A stretch of DNA of 64,000 bases from Microbacterium sp. LWH13-1.2. GTDB taxonomy: Bacteria; Actinomycetota; Actinomycetes; Actinomycetales; Microbacteriaceae. The DNA lies in assembly GCF_038397735.1 (NCBI RefSeq), contig NZ_CP151635.1:3162001-3226000 (forward strand). The letters run 5' to 3'. This document shows, piece after piece, positions 1-8,370 of the stretch. A program made the translations under genes and the position numbers. How positions within the stretch are numbered: position 1 is the first letter of the stretch; the number at the start of each line of letters is the position of its first letter. The notes beneath the pieces are model-generated. The model was given only the letters and a program-made list of their open reading frames with translations, did not search any database and was not told the DNA's origin.

Positions 1-462
1 ACCGCCCGAGAGCAGTCCGACTCGGCGGTCGGCGTAGTGCGACGCCCCGACCGAGGCGAGCAGCTGGTCGACCTTGGCCCTGTCGCCGCGGTGCGGAACA
101 GGGAAGCCGAAGCGGCTGCCCTGCACCCCGAGCGCCACCAGATCGCGGGCCCGCATGCTCGTGTCCGGGGCGAGCGAGCGCTGCTGCGGGATGTAGCCGA
201 TGCGCGGGTTGCCCTTGCGCACCGGTCCGCCCGCGACGGTGATCTCGCCCGCCGACAGCGGCTGCAGGCCCAGGATGCTGCGCAGCAGCGTGGTCTTGCC
301 CGAACCCGACGGCCCGAGCACGGCGATGAACTCACCGGGCTCGACTGTGAGGTCGAGGCCCGACCACAGCTCCCGGTCACCACGCTGGAGGGCGGCTCCC
401 CGCACCTCGAGCACGGGGTTCGACTTCTCGGCTCCTGCCCGCGCGTCGGCGGCGGCGCTCAC
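1..462 (-). CDS. Metal ABC transporter ATP-binding protein (partial, cut by window edge)
   Basis: The visible N-terminal 154 residues are an ABC nucleotide-binding domain. It has Walker A (GPSGSGKTT, about residue 43), a Q-loop region (GYIPQQR) and the start of the signature (LLSGG), where the window ends; Walker B and the rest of the signature lie outside. The GTG start overlaps the TGA of the upstream substrate-binding lipoprotein as GTGA, so the two are translationally coupled. With that His-rich lipoprotein and the Zur-like site further upstream, the likely role is energising zinc (or manganese) import across the membrane. The permease is expected beyond the left edge. The family is certain; the metal is inferred from the neighbour. 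Confidence 0.9.
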   Translation of the reverse strand, partial: MSAAADARAGAEKSNPVLEVRGAALQRGDRELWSGLDLTVEPGEFIAVLGPSGSGKTTLLRSILGLQPLSAGEITVAGGPVRKGNPRIGYIPQQRSLAPDTSMRARDLVALGVQGSRFGFPVPHRGDRAKVDQLLASVGASHYADRRVGLLSGG

Positions 463-1463
463 GACTGGAGCGCGTCGGCGAGGCTCTGGATCGCGTCACT
501 CATCCACTCAGAGTACGACGATCCGTCAGGAAGCAGCTCCGTGAAGGCGACGACGGGGATGCCGGCAGCTGTTGCGGCATCCTCGACGCGCTGCGTCTCG
601 GCACCACCGGTCTGCGCGTTCGTGAGCACGGCCGCCACATCTCCGCTCTCGACGACGTTGAGCGTCTCGAGCAGGGTGGCGGGGGCGACATCGCTGCCCT
701 CCTCGACCGATTCGGCGAAGCCCTCGGGCGTGACGTCGGTGAGTCCGGCGGCCTCGGCGAGGTAGCCGGGCACCGGCTCGGTGATGATCACGTTCGCGCC
801 GGCGGCATCCGCCTTGAGCGTCTCGAGGTCGGCCTCGAAGCCCTCGAGGTCTGCGACGATCTCGTCGGCGTTGGCGGTGAAGTCGGCCTTGCCGTCGGGG
901 TCGAGCTCGGCGAGCTCCTCGGCGATCGTCTCGACGACGTGGATCATCGTGTGCGGGTCGAACCAGACGTGCTCGTTGAACCCCTCGATGTGGTCGTGGC
1001 CCTCGTGTCCTTCTTCGCCCTCGGCGTGCTCTTCACCCTCGGCGTGGTCGTGCTCCTCCTCGGCCGCTCCTTCTGACTCGTCGGAGTGCCCCTCGTTGCC
1101 GGGGAAGTCATGCGAGAACTCGACCGCGGTGATCACGTGCGGGTCGCTGGCATCCTGCAGCAGCGTGTCGATGAACGCGTCGTAGCCGCCGCCGTTCTCG
1201 ATCACGAGGTCGGCCTTCTGCACGGCGAGGCGATCGCGTGCCGAGGCTTCGTACGAGTGAGGGTCCTGGGTCGCCGAGGTGATGATGGAGGTCACGTCGA
1301 CGCGGTCGCCGCCGATCTGGGCCGCGAGCGAGCCGTAGACGTTGGTGCTCGCGACGACCGTCACCGCATCGCCGTCGCCGCCCGCTGCGGGAGCGGCGGA
1401 GCATCCGGCCAGCGAGAGCGCGGCGACGGATGCGAGGGCGAGGGCGACGAGCGGCTTCTTCAT
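459..1463 (-). CDS. Metal (zinc-type) ABC transporter substrate-binding lipoprotein
   Basis: A 334-residue ZnuA/TroA-family (cluster 9) solute-binding protein. The N-terminus is a lipoprotein signal with lipobox SLAGC, so Cys21 would be lipidated and the protein held on the outer face of the membrane. Candidate metal ligands are His69 (in QDPHSYE) and the histidines in the NEHVWFDPH segment. Between them, about residues 117-158, lies an acidic His-rich loop with repeated EEH, HDH and GHEGH, typical of zinc-specific members. The gene is first in its operon and overlaps the ATPase gene by 4 bases. A TAATG-N5-CATTA palindrome lies 18 bases upstream of the start, which suggests Zur repression when zinc is plentiful. 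Confidence 0.93.
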   Translation of the reverse strand: MKKPLVALALASVAALSLAGCSAAPAAGGDGDAVTVVASTNVYGSLAAQIGGDRVDVTSIITSATQDPHSYEASARDRLAVQKADLVIENGGGYDAFIDTLLQDASDPHVITAVEFSHDFPGNEGHSDESEGAAEEEHDHAEGEEHAEGEEGHEGHDHIEGFNEHVWFDPHTMIHVVETIAEELAELDPDGKADFTANADEIVADLEGFEADLETLKADAAGANVIITEPVPGYLAEAAGLTDVTPEGFAESVEEGSDVAPATLLETLNVVESGDVAAVLTNAQTGGAETQRVEDAATAAGIPVVAFTELLPDGSSYSEWMSDAIQSLADALQS

Positions 1464-1480
1464 GAGGCCACTCTACGCGC

Positions 1481-1495
1481 TAATGAGAACCATTA
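1481..1495. promoter_or_regulatory. Zur-like operator upstream of the zinc uptake operon
   Basis: Perfect inverted repeat TAATG-N5-CATTA. Read on the coding strand it lies inside GATAATGGTTCTCATTAG, which resembles the known Zur/Fur-superfamily box built from ATAATG and CATTA halves. It lies 18 bases before the lipoprotein start, where repressor binding would block transcription. The regulator gene itself is not in the window. Confidence 0.7.
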
Positions 1496-1541
1496 TCAAA
1501 TCAGCATGAGGTGACCCGTTCTGTCACGCCGCGCTCGCTCG

Positions 1542-1581
1542 CTCGCTCGACGAACGGGAGACCACCCGGTCGTCGAGCGAG
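1542..1581. terminator. Hairpin terminator after the glucosidase operon
   Basis: Arms of 17 bases (1542-1558 and 1565-1581) pair at 16 of 17 positions around a 6-base loop. The hairpin is 25 bases past the glucosidase stop codon and separates the GH13 operon from the zinc operon on the same strand. There is no T-run, as is common for high-GC actinobacterial terminators. Confidence 0.7.
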
Positions 1582-1606
1582 GAGCGCAGCGGCGAGACGA
1601 AACGCG

Positions 1607-3286
1607 TCAGCCGATCAGACCTGGCGCGATCCACACCGTCGAGTCAGCCGGAACGGCACCGTCTGCGACAGCGCCGAGCACGACATCCGCGGCGTCCGCC
1701 CCGAGATCGAACGGCTCGGTGCCGAAGTTCGTCACGATCTGCCAGCCGTTCGGGCGCGCGAAGCGCAGCACGTCGGCGCGACCCGTCTCGATCCACTCGA
1801 GGCGCTCCTCGGTCTGCAATTCGCGACGCAGGCGCAACGCCTCGCGGTAGAGCGACAGCGTCGACGACGGGTCGGCCTCCTCGACATCCACCGCGTATTC
1901 GGCGAACCATTCGGGTTGCGGCAGATGCGCGTCGCCGGCGCCGAAACCGAAGGACTCACCGGATGAGGTCCACGGCAGCGGCACGCGGCATCCGTCGCGA
2001 CCGAGGCCGTCGAACACCGCGCCGCGGAAGAACGCAGGATCCTGGCGCTGGTCGGGGCCGATCTCGGCGACCTCCTGCAGTCCGAGCTCCTCGCCCTGGT
2101 AGAGGTAGGTGCTTCCCGGCAGCCCGAGCAGCAGCAGCGTCGCGGCGTGCGCCCGACGCAGCCCCGCCTCGCGATCGAGCTGCTCGGCGGGACCGCCGGC
2201 GGCGACCCACTCGACGCCCTGCTTGACGCCCGTGCGCCCGGCCATCGGGGTGAGACCGTAGCGCGTCGCGTGGCGCGTCACGTCGTGGTTCGACAGCACC
2301 CACGTCGTCGACGAGCCGGTCGCATCGGACTGCGCGAGGTTGTCGGCGATGATCGTGCGGAACTGCGTCGCGTCGAAGTCGGCGACGAGCAGGTCGAAGT
2401 TGAACGCCTGCCCGAGACCCTCGGCCGAGGCGTACTTGGCGCGACGCTCGGGAGTGCTGACCCACGCCTCGGCGACGGCCGTGCGGGGCGGGTCGTACTC
2501 GTTGAAGACCCGACGCCACTCGGCATAGACCTCGTGCACATCGTCGCGGTCGTGCAGCGGGTGGTTGCCGTCGTGCGGCAGCAGCTCGAGTTCGGCGGTG
2601 CTGGGCAGCGGCTCGCTGAGGTCCTTGGTGAGCATGTGCGCCACGTCGATGCGGAAGCCGTCGACCCCCCGGTCAGACCAGAAGCGCAGTGTCTTCAGGA
2701 AGTCCTCTCGCACCTCGGGGTGATCCCAGTTGAGGTCGGGCTGCTCGGGGGCGAAGCTGTGCAGGAACCACTGACCGTCCTCGACCCGCTCCCACGCCGA
2801 ACCGCCGAACGCGGCGGTCCAGTCGGTCGGCGGCTCCGACCCGTCGGGCCCGGAACCCTCGCGGAAGATGTACCGCTCACGGGCAGCCGAGCCGCGGCCT
2901 GCGGCGAGCGCCTCCTGGAACCATTCGTGCAGATCCGACGAGTGGTTCGGCACGATGTCGACCACCACCCGGATGCCGCGGTCGTGCAGCGCTGCGACCA
3001 TGTCGTCGAAGTCGTCGAGCGTTCCCAGCCGCGGATCGACGTTGCGGTAGTCGGCGACGTCGTACCCTCCGTCGGCGAGCGCCGACGGGTAGAACGGGCT
3101 CAGCCACACCGCGTCGATGCCGAGCTGCTGCAGGTAGTCGGCACGCGAGACGATGCCCGGGATATCGCCGAGTCCGTCGCCGTTCGCGTCCGCGAAGCTG
3201 CGGGGGTAGATCTGATACACGGCGGCCTGTCGCCACCATGCTGCCGTCGTGTCGTCGCGGGTCTCGGTGAGAAGCGCATCGGTCAT
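1607..3286 (-). CDS. GH13 alpha-glucosidase (oligo-1,6-/alpha-glucosidase type)
   Basis: A 559-residue cytoplasmic glycoside hydrolase of family 13 that would release glucose from alpha-glucosides brought in by the neighbouring ABC transporter. The conserved regions are visible: region I DIVPNHSS (110-117), region II GFRIDVAH with the nucleophile Asp214, region III AVAEAW with acid/base Glu273, and region IV SNHD with Asp335. The N-terminal YQIYPRSFADANGDGLGDI motif fits the oligo-1,6-glucosidase/alpha-glucosidase subfamily, and there is no signal peptide. It is the last gene of the operon, 49 bases after the second permease, with AAGGAG upstream of the ATG. Exact linkage preference (maltose, isomaltose, trehalose or sucrose) cannot be read from the sequence. 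Confidence 0.93.
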   Translation of the reverse strand: MTDALLTETRDDTTAAWWRQAAVYQIYPRSFADANGDGLGDIPGIVSRADYLQQLGIDAVWLSPFYPSALADGGYDVADYRNVDPRLGTLDDFDDMVAALHDRGIRVVVDIVPNHSSDLHEWFQEALAAGRGSAARERYIFREGSGPDGSEPPTDWTAAFGGSAWERVEDGQWFLHSFAPEQPDLNWDHPEVREDFLKTLRFWSDRGVDGFRIDVAHMLTKDLSEPLPSTAELELLPHDGNHPLHDRDDVHEVYAEWRRVFNEYDPPRTAVAEAWVSTPERRAKYASAEGLGQAFNFDLLVADFDATQFRTIIADNLAQSDATGSSTTWVLSNHDVTRHATRYGLTPMAGRTGVKQGVEWVAAGGPAEQLDREAGLRRAHAATLLLLGLPGSTYLYQGEELGLQEVAEIGPDQRQDPAFFRGAVFDGLGRDGCRVPLPWTSSGESFGFGAGDAHLPQPEWFAEYAVDVEEADPSSTLSLYREALRLRRELQTEERLEWIETGRADVLRFARPNGWQIVTNFGTEPFDLGADAADVVLGAVADGAVPADSTVWIAPGLIG

Positions 3287-3335
3287 GAGGGGTACTGCTC
3301 CTTCGTGTTGCGGTCTGGGGTGTGTGCGGCGCGGG

Positions 3336-4214
3336 TCAGCCCTTGACGGCGCCCTGCGTGACGCCGTCCATGACGAATCGCTGCGTGAACAGGTACGCCA
3401 GGATCGCCGGGGCCATCGCCATCAGGTACGAGGCGAACGACACGTTGTAGTTGTTGCTGAATTGGGTCTGGAAGAGGTTCTGCCGCACCGGGAGGGTCTG
3501 CATGGCCGGGTCCGAGATGATCAGCGACGGCATCATGAAGTCGTTCCACGCGTAGAGGAAGGCGAAGATGCCGACCGTGGCGCTCATCGGCGCGAGCAGC
3601 GGGAAGATCAGCTGCCAGAACGTCTGCCATGTGCTGGCGCCGTCGATGCGGGCGCTCTCCTCGAGCTCGATCGGGATCGACCGCAGGAACGCCGTGAACA
3701 GCAGCACGCTGAAGCTCAACTGGAACATGGTGGCGAGGATGATCACGCCGAACGGGTTGTCGAGTCCGACCCAGCCGGTCAGCTGGATCTGCGGCAGCGC
3801 CACCACCGGGAACGGGATGAACATCGCGGCCAGCAGGTAGAAGAACGAGTAGCGGAACAGGCGGTGATCCCAGTTGCGCACGATCGCGTACGACGCGAAT
3901 GCGGCGAGCACGATGGTCGCGATGACGGTTCCGGCCGTGACCAGCAGCGAGATGCCCGCGCCGACCGGGAACTTGGTGAGGTTCCACGCCTCGACGAAGC
4001 CGTCGATGCTGAACGGAGCCGGCAGCGAGAAGGCGTTGCCGTCGACCGCCTGGCCCGTGGTCTTGAAAGCCATCGACATCGTCACGTACAGGGGAAGCAG
4101 CACCGTGACGGCGCACAGGATCAGGATGATCGTGCCCGACCAGTTGACGCGCTCCATGCGGACCCTCGGCTTCTTGCCCGAGGCGGGGATGGTGGTGAGT
4201 GTCTGCGTCGACAT
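3336..4214 (-). CDS. Carbohydrate ABC transporter permease (MalG type)
   Basis: A 292-residue inner-membrane permease with about six hydrophobic segments. The cytoplasmic EAA loop is visible as ELEESARIDGASTWQTFWQL, the contact surface for the ATPase. Its ATG shares one base with the TGA of the preceding permease (TGATG), so translation is coupled. Together with the MalF-type permease and the binding protein it forms a CUT1-family importer for alpha-linked di- or oligosaccharides. No ATPase gene is present; CUT1 systems in actinobacteria commonly use a shared MsiK-type ATPase encoded elsewhere, and that is inferred here. Confidence 0.93.
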   Translation of the reverse strand: MSTQTLTTIPASGKKPRVRMERVNWSGTIILILCAVTVLLPLYVTMSMAFKTTGQAVDGNAFSLPAPFSIDGFVEAWNLTKFPVGAGISLLVTAGTVIATIVLAAFASYAIVRNWDHRLFRYSFFYLLAAMFIPFPVVALPQIQLTGWVGLDNPFGVIILATMFQLSFSVLLFTAFLRSIPIELEESARIDGASTWQTFWQLIFPLLAPMSATVGIFAFLYAWNDFMMPSLIISDPAMQTLPVRQNLFQTQFSNNYNVSFASYLMAMAPAILAYLFTQRFVMDGVTQGAVKG

Positions 4215-5170
4215 CAGAGTGCGTTCCTTCCGCGGGTCAGCGAGAGCTGCAGCAGGGAGATGAGCACGGCGACGATGAAGAAGATCGTCGCGTTGGCCAT
4301 CTGGTAGGCGTAGTCGCCGCCGTTGAAGCCCGCGATGATGGTCATCGCGACGCTGCGGGTGGCGGTGCCGGGACCGCCGTTGGTGAGGCCGACGATGATG
4401 TCGTAGGCGTTGAGGAAGCCCTTGAACCCGAGGATCACGTTGATCACCACGTATCCGGCGACGAGCGGCAGCGTGATGCGGAACAGCTGCTGCCTCTTGT
4501 TCGCCCCGTCGATGCTCGCCGCTTCGTAGACCTCGCTCGGCACTGAGAGCAGACCTGCGATGTAGATCAGCAGCGTGCCGGGAACCGCCTGCCACGCGGT
4601 CACGATCACGATCGCGACCCAGGCGAGATCGGGGTTGGCGAGGAGGCTGGTCGACAGCCACGGGATGCCGGTGGCGGCGCCCGCGGCCGGGATCGAGTTG
4701 GAGAAGAGGAAGTTGAAGACGTAGGCGATGATGATGCCCGAGATCACCATCGGGATCACGAAGATCGTGCGCAGCCCCGTCTTGAAGCGGATGCGGGAGG
4801 TCAGCCCGACCGCGAGCAGGAACGCGATCACGTTGACGACGATCACCGTGGCGATCGAGAAGCCGAACGTGAACAGGTAGCTCTGCAGGATGGCCGGATC
4901 GCTGAACATCGCGATGTAGTTCGTCAGACCGCTGAAGCTCCACTCCCCGATCCCGATCGAGTCGGTGAAGCTGAAGAAGATGCCCATGACCGCGGGCACG
5001 GTGATCGCCAGGGTGAAGATCACGAGGGTCGGAAGCAGGAACAGGTAGTAGATCGGCTCGACGCGCCCCTTGCGACGACGGAGCTGGCGGCCCTGCCCCG
5101 TGACGATCGAGGTCGTGTCGGTGGTCGGGCTGTTCGGCCGCGTCACATTCGCGGCTGCGGTGGTGCTCAC
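4214..5170 (-). CDS. Carbohydrate ABC transporter permease (MalF type)
   Basis: A 318-residue membrane protein with a polar N-terminal tail of about 40 residues followed by six predicted transmembrane segments. The EAA loop appears as SEVYEAASIDGANKRQQLFR. The GTG start overlaps the TGA of the binding-protein gene (GTGA). It should form the heterodimeric channel with the next permease. Length and motif fit CUT1 permeases. Confidence 0.93.
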   Translation of the reverse strand: MSTTAAANVTRPNSPTTDTTSIVTGQGRQLRRRKGRVEPIYYLFLLPTLVIFTLAITVPAVMGIFFSFTDSIGIGEWSFSGLTNYIAMFSDPAILQSYLFTFGFSIATVIVVNVIAFLLAVGLTSRIRFKTGLRTIFVIPMVISGIIIAYVFNFLFSNSIPAAGAATGIPWLSTSLLANPDLAWVAIVIVTAWQAVPGTLLIYIAGLLSVPSEVYEAASIDGANKRQQLFRITLPLVAGYVVINVILGFKGFLNAYDIIVGLTNGGPGTATRSVAMTIIAGFNGGDYAYQMANATIFFIVAVLISLLQLSLTRGRNAL

Positions 5171-6492
5171 GGTGCGGACTCCTCTGTCTCGCCGGCTGCC
5201 GCATCGTCGGTCTTGGGGATCGGTGCGCGGAAGGCGATGCGAGCCCAGTCCGCGTCCATCGTGCGCAACGTCGATGTGGTCGAGGCGCCGAGCACCATCG
5301 CCTGCGCGTAGTTCATCACCGGGATCGTCTTCGGCACGAGCACTGACGGGCCCTGGTAGATCTGCCCGTTCTCGTAGTACTCGATCATCCCCTCGATCCG
5401 GGGATCATCCGGGGCCGGTGCACCCTTCGTCGGGGTGAAGCCGAGCTGCGATGCGTTGTACGCCTCGATGTTCTCGGGCAGATAGAGGTACTCGAGGAAC
5501 TCGCGTGCCGCCTCCTGGTGGTTCGATCCCTCGGGGATCATCGCGCCGAGGTCCATGTTCACGCGCACACCGAGGTCGGCCGGATCATCGGTCATCGGCA
5601 GCGGGAACGTTCCGAGCTCGAGGTCGGGCGCGGTCTTCGCGATCTCGCTGAACGCCCAGGGACCCTGCATGTACATCGCAGCCTCGCCCTTGCTGAACGC
5701 GAGGTTGCCGTCGCCGTAGCCCCGGCTCTCTGCGTCCTCGTTCGTGTAATCGTTCGCGAGCTGCATCATCTGATCCATCGGCTCGGCGAAGTCCTTCTCG
5801 AACGAGACCGGCGAGTCCGGGCCGACCGCGGCACCCTCGTCGGCCATCGCGTCGAAGAACTCGATCGTGTCGACGGATCCTCCGATCGAGTAGTCGTACC
5901 ACCCCTGGCCGACGGTCCAGTCGTCCTTGAACGTCGCGTAGAACGGGTCGATCCCTGCGTCCTTCAGCTGGTCGCAGACCGCGATCAGCTCGTCCCAGGT
6001 CTGCGGGACCTCGAGCCCCTGGGCGTCGAAGATCTCCTTGTTGTAGATGACCGATGCCGCCATCACCGAGTACGGGAGGGCGCTGGTGCGGCCCTCGCAC
6101 GACCCGTACTGGTCCATGAGCGGCTGCAGATCGTCGCGGACGGATGCGGCGGCGTCGGTGTCGGAGAGATCGGTCAGGGTGCACCGCTGCACGAACCGCG
6201 CGATCTCGTAGTTGTAGTTGCCGAGGATGAGGTCGGGCGGGTTGCCCCGCACGAAGCTGGCCGAGATCACGTCCGGACCCGAGGTGTCGATCTCGACTCG
6301 CACGTCGCTCTGCGACGAGTTGAACTGGGCGACGAGATCGGTCATGAAGCCGATCGCCTCACGCTTGTTGAACGTGAAGCGGATGGTCTCGGTGCCACCG
6401 CCGGGTGCGCAGGCGGTGAGGGCGGAGCCGACGAGCGCCAGCGCCATGGCAGCACCGGCCACTCGCGCGACGGAGGGGGATTTCACAGACAC
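5167..6492 (-). CDS. Sugar ABC transporter substrate-binding lipoprotein
   Basis: A 441-residue extracellular solute-binding protein of family 1 (MalE-like). The signal peptide ends in lipobox LTAC, so Cys28 would be lipidated. It is the first gene of an operon running binding protein, two permeases, glucosidase, and it is overlapped by the first permease gene. The downstream GH13 enzyme implies an alpha-glucoside ligand, but the ligand is not readable from sequence. The promoter region is shared with the divergent ROK regulator and carries a TAAAT/ATTTA-type inverted repeat at 6522-6546, the likely repressor site. Confidence 0.92.
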   Translation of the reverse strand: MSVKSPSVARVAGAAMALALVGSALTACAPGGGTETIRFTFNKREAIGFMTDLVAQFNSSQSDVRVEIDTSGPDVISASFVRGNPPDLILGNYNYEIARFVQRCTLTDLSDTDAAASVRDDLQPLMDQYGSCEGRTSALPYSVMAASVIYNKEIFDAQGLEVPQTWDELIAVCDQLKDAGIDPFYATFKDDWTVGQGWYDYSIGGSVDTIEFFDAMADEGAAVGPDSPVSFEKDFAEPMDQMMQLANDYTNEDAESRGYGDGNLAFSKGEAAMYMQGPWAFSEIAKTAPDLELGTFPLPMTDDPADLGVRVNMDLGAMIPEGSNHQEAAREFLEYLYLPENIEAYNASQLGFTPTKGAPAPDDPRIEGMIEYYENGQIYQGPSVLVPKTIPVMNYAQAMVLGASTTSTLRTMDADWARIAFRAPIPKTDDAAAGETEESAP

Positions 6493-6521
6493 CGTTGTCC
6501 TTTCGTCCTGTAGATCCGCAG

Positions 6522-6546
6522 ACTAAATCTAGTGAGCGAATTTACT
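6522..6546. promoter_or_regulatory. Candidate ROK operator between the glucoside operon and its regulator
   Basis: Inverted repeat ACTAAAT-N11-ATTTACT (6 of 7 positions matching), an AT-rich island in otherwise GC-rich DNA. It lies 30 bases from the binding-protein start and 33 from the regulator start, so one bound repressor could control both directions. Confidence 0.55.
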
Positions 6547-6578
6547 TCGATGAACGGTACTGTCTCATGTGAACGAGA

Positions 6579-7814
6579 GTGAGGTCAAGACCCGTGACAG
6601 AAGTCTCCGCAGGTCTGGGCACCGGGCGAGCCAGCGTCGGCGCCGTGCTCGACTTCGCCTGGGCGGCGGGCGAGTTCACCGCCACCGACGTCATGGCCTC
6701 GACGTCTCTGACGCGCTCGACGGCCATCGACGCGATCGACACCCTCGTCAGCGCCGCCGTGCTCCGTGAGCTTCCGAACGCGAGGGCCGCAGGCAGCTAC
6801 CGCGCAGGGCGCCCCGCGCGACGCTTCGTGCTGGCATCCGATCTCGGTGTCGTGCTCGGCGTGGACGCCGGTGACAACCATGTCGCCGTCACCGTCTCCG
6901 ACCTGCTCGACCGCACACTCGTGCACCACCGCACGGACATCGACTCGACCGAATCGGCGGCGGCGCGGCGCGCGACGGTGCTCGGCCAGATGGAGCAGGC
7001 GCTCACCGAGGCGGGTGTCTCGAAGGATGACATCCTCGCGATCTGCGTCGGCGTCGCCGCTCCCGTGAATCGCGCAGGGGTCTCTCCCCCGCATCCCGAC
7101 GGCTTCTGGGAGCGCACGAACCCGGGCCTCGCCGACGCACTGGCTGGCTGGGCGCCGGCCGTCGAGATCAAGAACGACGCTCAGCTCGCCGCGATCGCCG
7201 AGGGCTCGGTCGGGGCCGCAGTGGGATGCCGGGACTACGTCGCGCTGCTCGCCGGCGAGCGCTTCGGCGGGGGCGTCGTCGTCGACGGCCACGTGCTGCA
7301 CGGCGCGCATGGCGGCGTCGGCGAAGGCATCGTGTTCGACCACATCGTGGGCGTGGGATCGGCCTTCGGCCTGAGCTACGCCCTGCAAGACGAGGTGCGT
7401 GCCGCCGTCGCGAGTGGCGAGGTCGACGCGAACTCGCCGATCGGACGCCTCGCCGACGACGACCGCGTGGATCCGCGCGTCGTGCTGACAGCCGCCGCGT
7501 CGGGCGATACCGATGCGCTGCTCGCGACCTCGCGCGTCGGCGCCACCCTCGCTCGGGTGGTCGGCGTTCTGGGAAGCATGTACGACCCGGCGCGCGTGAT
7601 CGTCTGCGGCGCAGTCGCCGAGAGCGTCGCTCCCGTGATCGCCGCCGCGCGCGAGGTCGTGCCGACCGAGCTGCACCTGCCGGCGCCCGAGATCCTCGCC
7701 TCGACGCTCGGCGCCGAGGTCGTCTCGATCGGGGCCGTCACCACCGCCCGCATGGCCGCCCGCGAGGTGGCCGTGCCGCTGCTGGCGGAACGGCGACTCA
7801 GCGCGGTGAGCTGA
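6579..7814 (+). CDS. ROK-family transcriptional regulator (zinc motif absent)
   Basis: A 411-residue ROK protein: an N-terminal winged helix (about residues 15-85) joined to a sugar-kinase-like ASKHA domain that starts at LGVVLGVDAGDNHVAVTV. The usual ROK zinc motif CxCGxxGCxE is absent: after GERFGGGVVVDGHVLHGAHG, where GEIGH and the cysteines normally follow, the sequence reads GVGEGIVFDHIV. It is therefore a non-canonical ROK repressor, probably without kinase activity. Divergent placement next to the glucoside operon suggests it represses that operon and is released by a sugar. The start is GTG at 6579; GTG at 6594 is an alternative. Confidence 0.85.
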   Translation: MRSRPVTEVSAGLGTGRASVGAVLDFAWAAGEFTATDVMASTSLTRSTAIDAIDTLVSAAVLRELPNARAAGSYRAGRPARRFVLASDLGVVLGVDAGDNHVAVTVSDLLDRTLVHHRTDIDSTESAAARRATVLGQMEQALTEAGVSKDDILAICVGVAAPVNRAGVSPPHPDGFWERTNPGLADALAGWAPAVEIKNDAQLAAIAEGSVGAAVGCRDYVALLAGERFGGGVVVDGHVLHGAHGGVGEGIVFDHIVGVGSAFGLSYALQDEVRAAVASGEVDANSPIGRLADDDRVDPRVVLTAAASGDTDALLATSRVGATLARVVGVLGSMYDPARVIVCGAVAESVAPVIAAAREVVPTELHLPAPEILASTLGAEVVSIGAVTTARMAAREVAVPLLAERRLSAVS

Positions 7815-7818
7815 CGCC

Positions 7819-8370
7819 GTGCGAGAACCAGAGCCGCAGCGCTCGCCTTCATCGATCGAGGTGCTCCTCGATCCTGATGCCGAGGCCGCCGTCCGTGCCG
7901 AGTGGGATGCCCTCGCCGCCCGCGGCCTGTCGAGCCTCGCGGGGCACACCTCGGCGAGCAACCGCCCACATATCACGATGGTCGCGCGCGTCGACCTGGC
8001 ACCGCGGGACCCGGATGCTCTCGCCGGCATCACGTCGTTCCCGATCACGCTGGGCGCTCCCCTGCTCTTCGGCTCCGGGGATCGCCGCGTACTCGCTCGG
8101 AGCATCGTGCCCACCTCGGAACTGCTCGCTCTTCGGTCCCTGGTCCTCGCCGCCGTCGGGCCGGGCGAGGACGCCCCGCACACCGCACCGGGCGAGTGGA
8201 TGCCGCATGTCGCGCTTGCCCGCCGGTTGCGCGTCGCCGACCTCGCGGAGGCGCTCGATCTCATCGGCGGCGATATCCGAGCTCACGCGCGCAGCGTGCG
8301 GCACTGGGACCCCGCCACCGCGCAGGTCACGACCCTCGCGGTGCTGAACGGCGACAGCGTTCAGGCGTAG
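7819..8370 (+). CDS. 2H phosphoesterase (2'-5' RNA ligase-like) protein
   Basis: A 183-residue protein with the paired H-x-T/S-like motifs of the 2H phosphoesterase superfamily: PHITMVAR (His51) in the first half and PHVALARR (His130) in the second. The second motif has HVA where the family usually has a Thr or Ser two residues after His, which may lower activity. Related proteins act on 2'-5' or cyclic phosphodiester bonds in RNA or nucleotides; the substrate here is unknown. The GTG start lies four bases after the ROK stop, so it may be co-transcribed with the regulator. Its 3' end overlaps the convergent aldo/keto reductase gene by 10 bases. Confidence 0.75.
   Translation: MREPEPQRSPSSIEVLLDPDAEAAVRAEWDALAARGLSSLAGHTSASNRPHITMVARVDLAPRDPDALAGITSFPITLGAPLLFGSGDRRVLARSIVPTSELLALRSLVLAAVGPGEDAPHTAPGEWMPHVALARRLRVADLAEALDLIGGDIRAHARSVRHWDPATAQVTTLAVLNGDSVQA

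Noticed and set aside
3336-5204. 622-codon frame continuous with the MalG-type permease
   Set aside because: Its first half is an alternative frame of the MalF-type permease (His/Arg-rich nonsense); the true start is ATG 4214.
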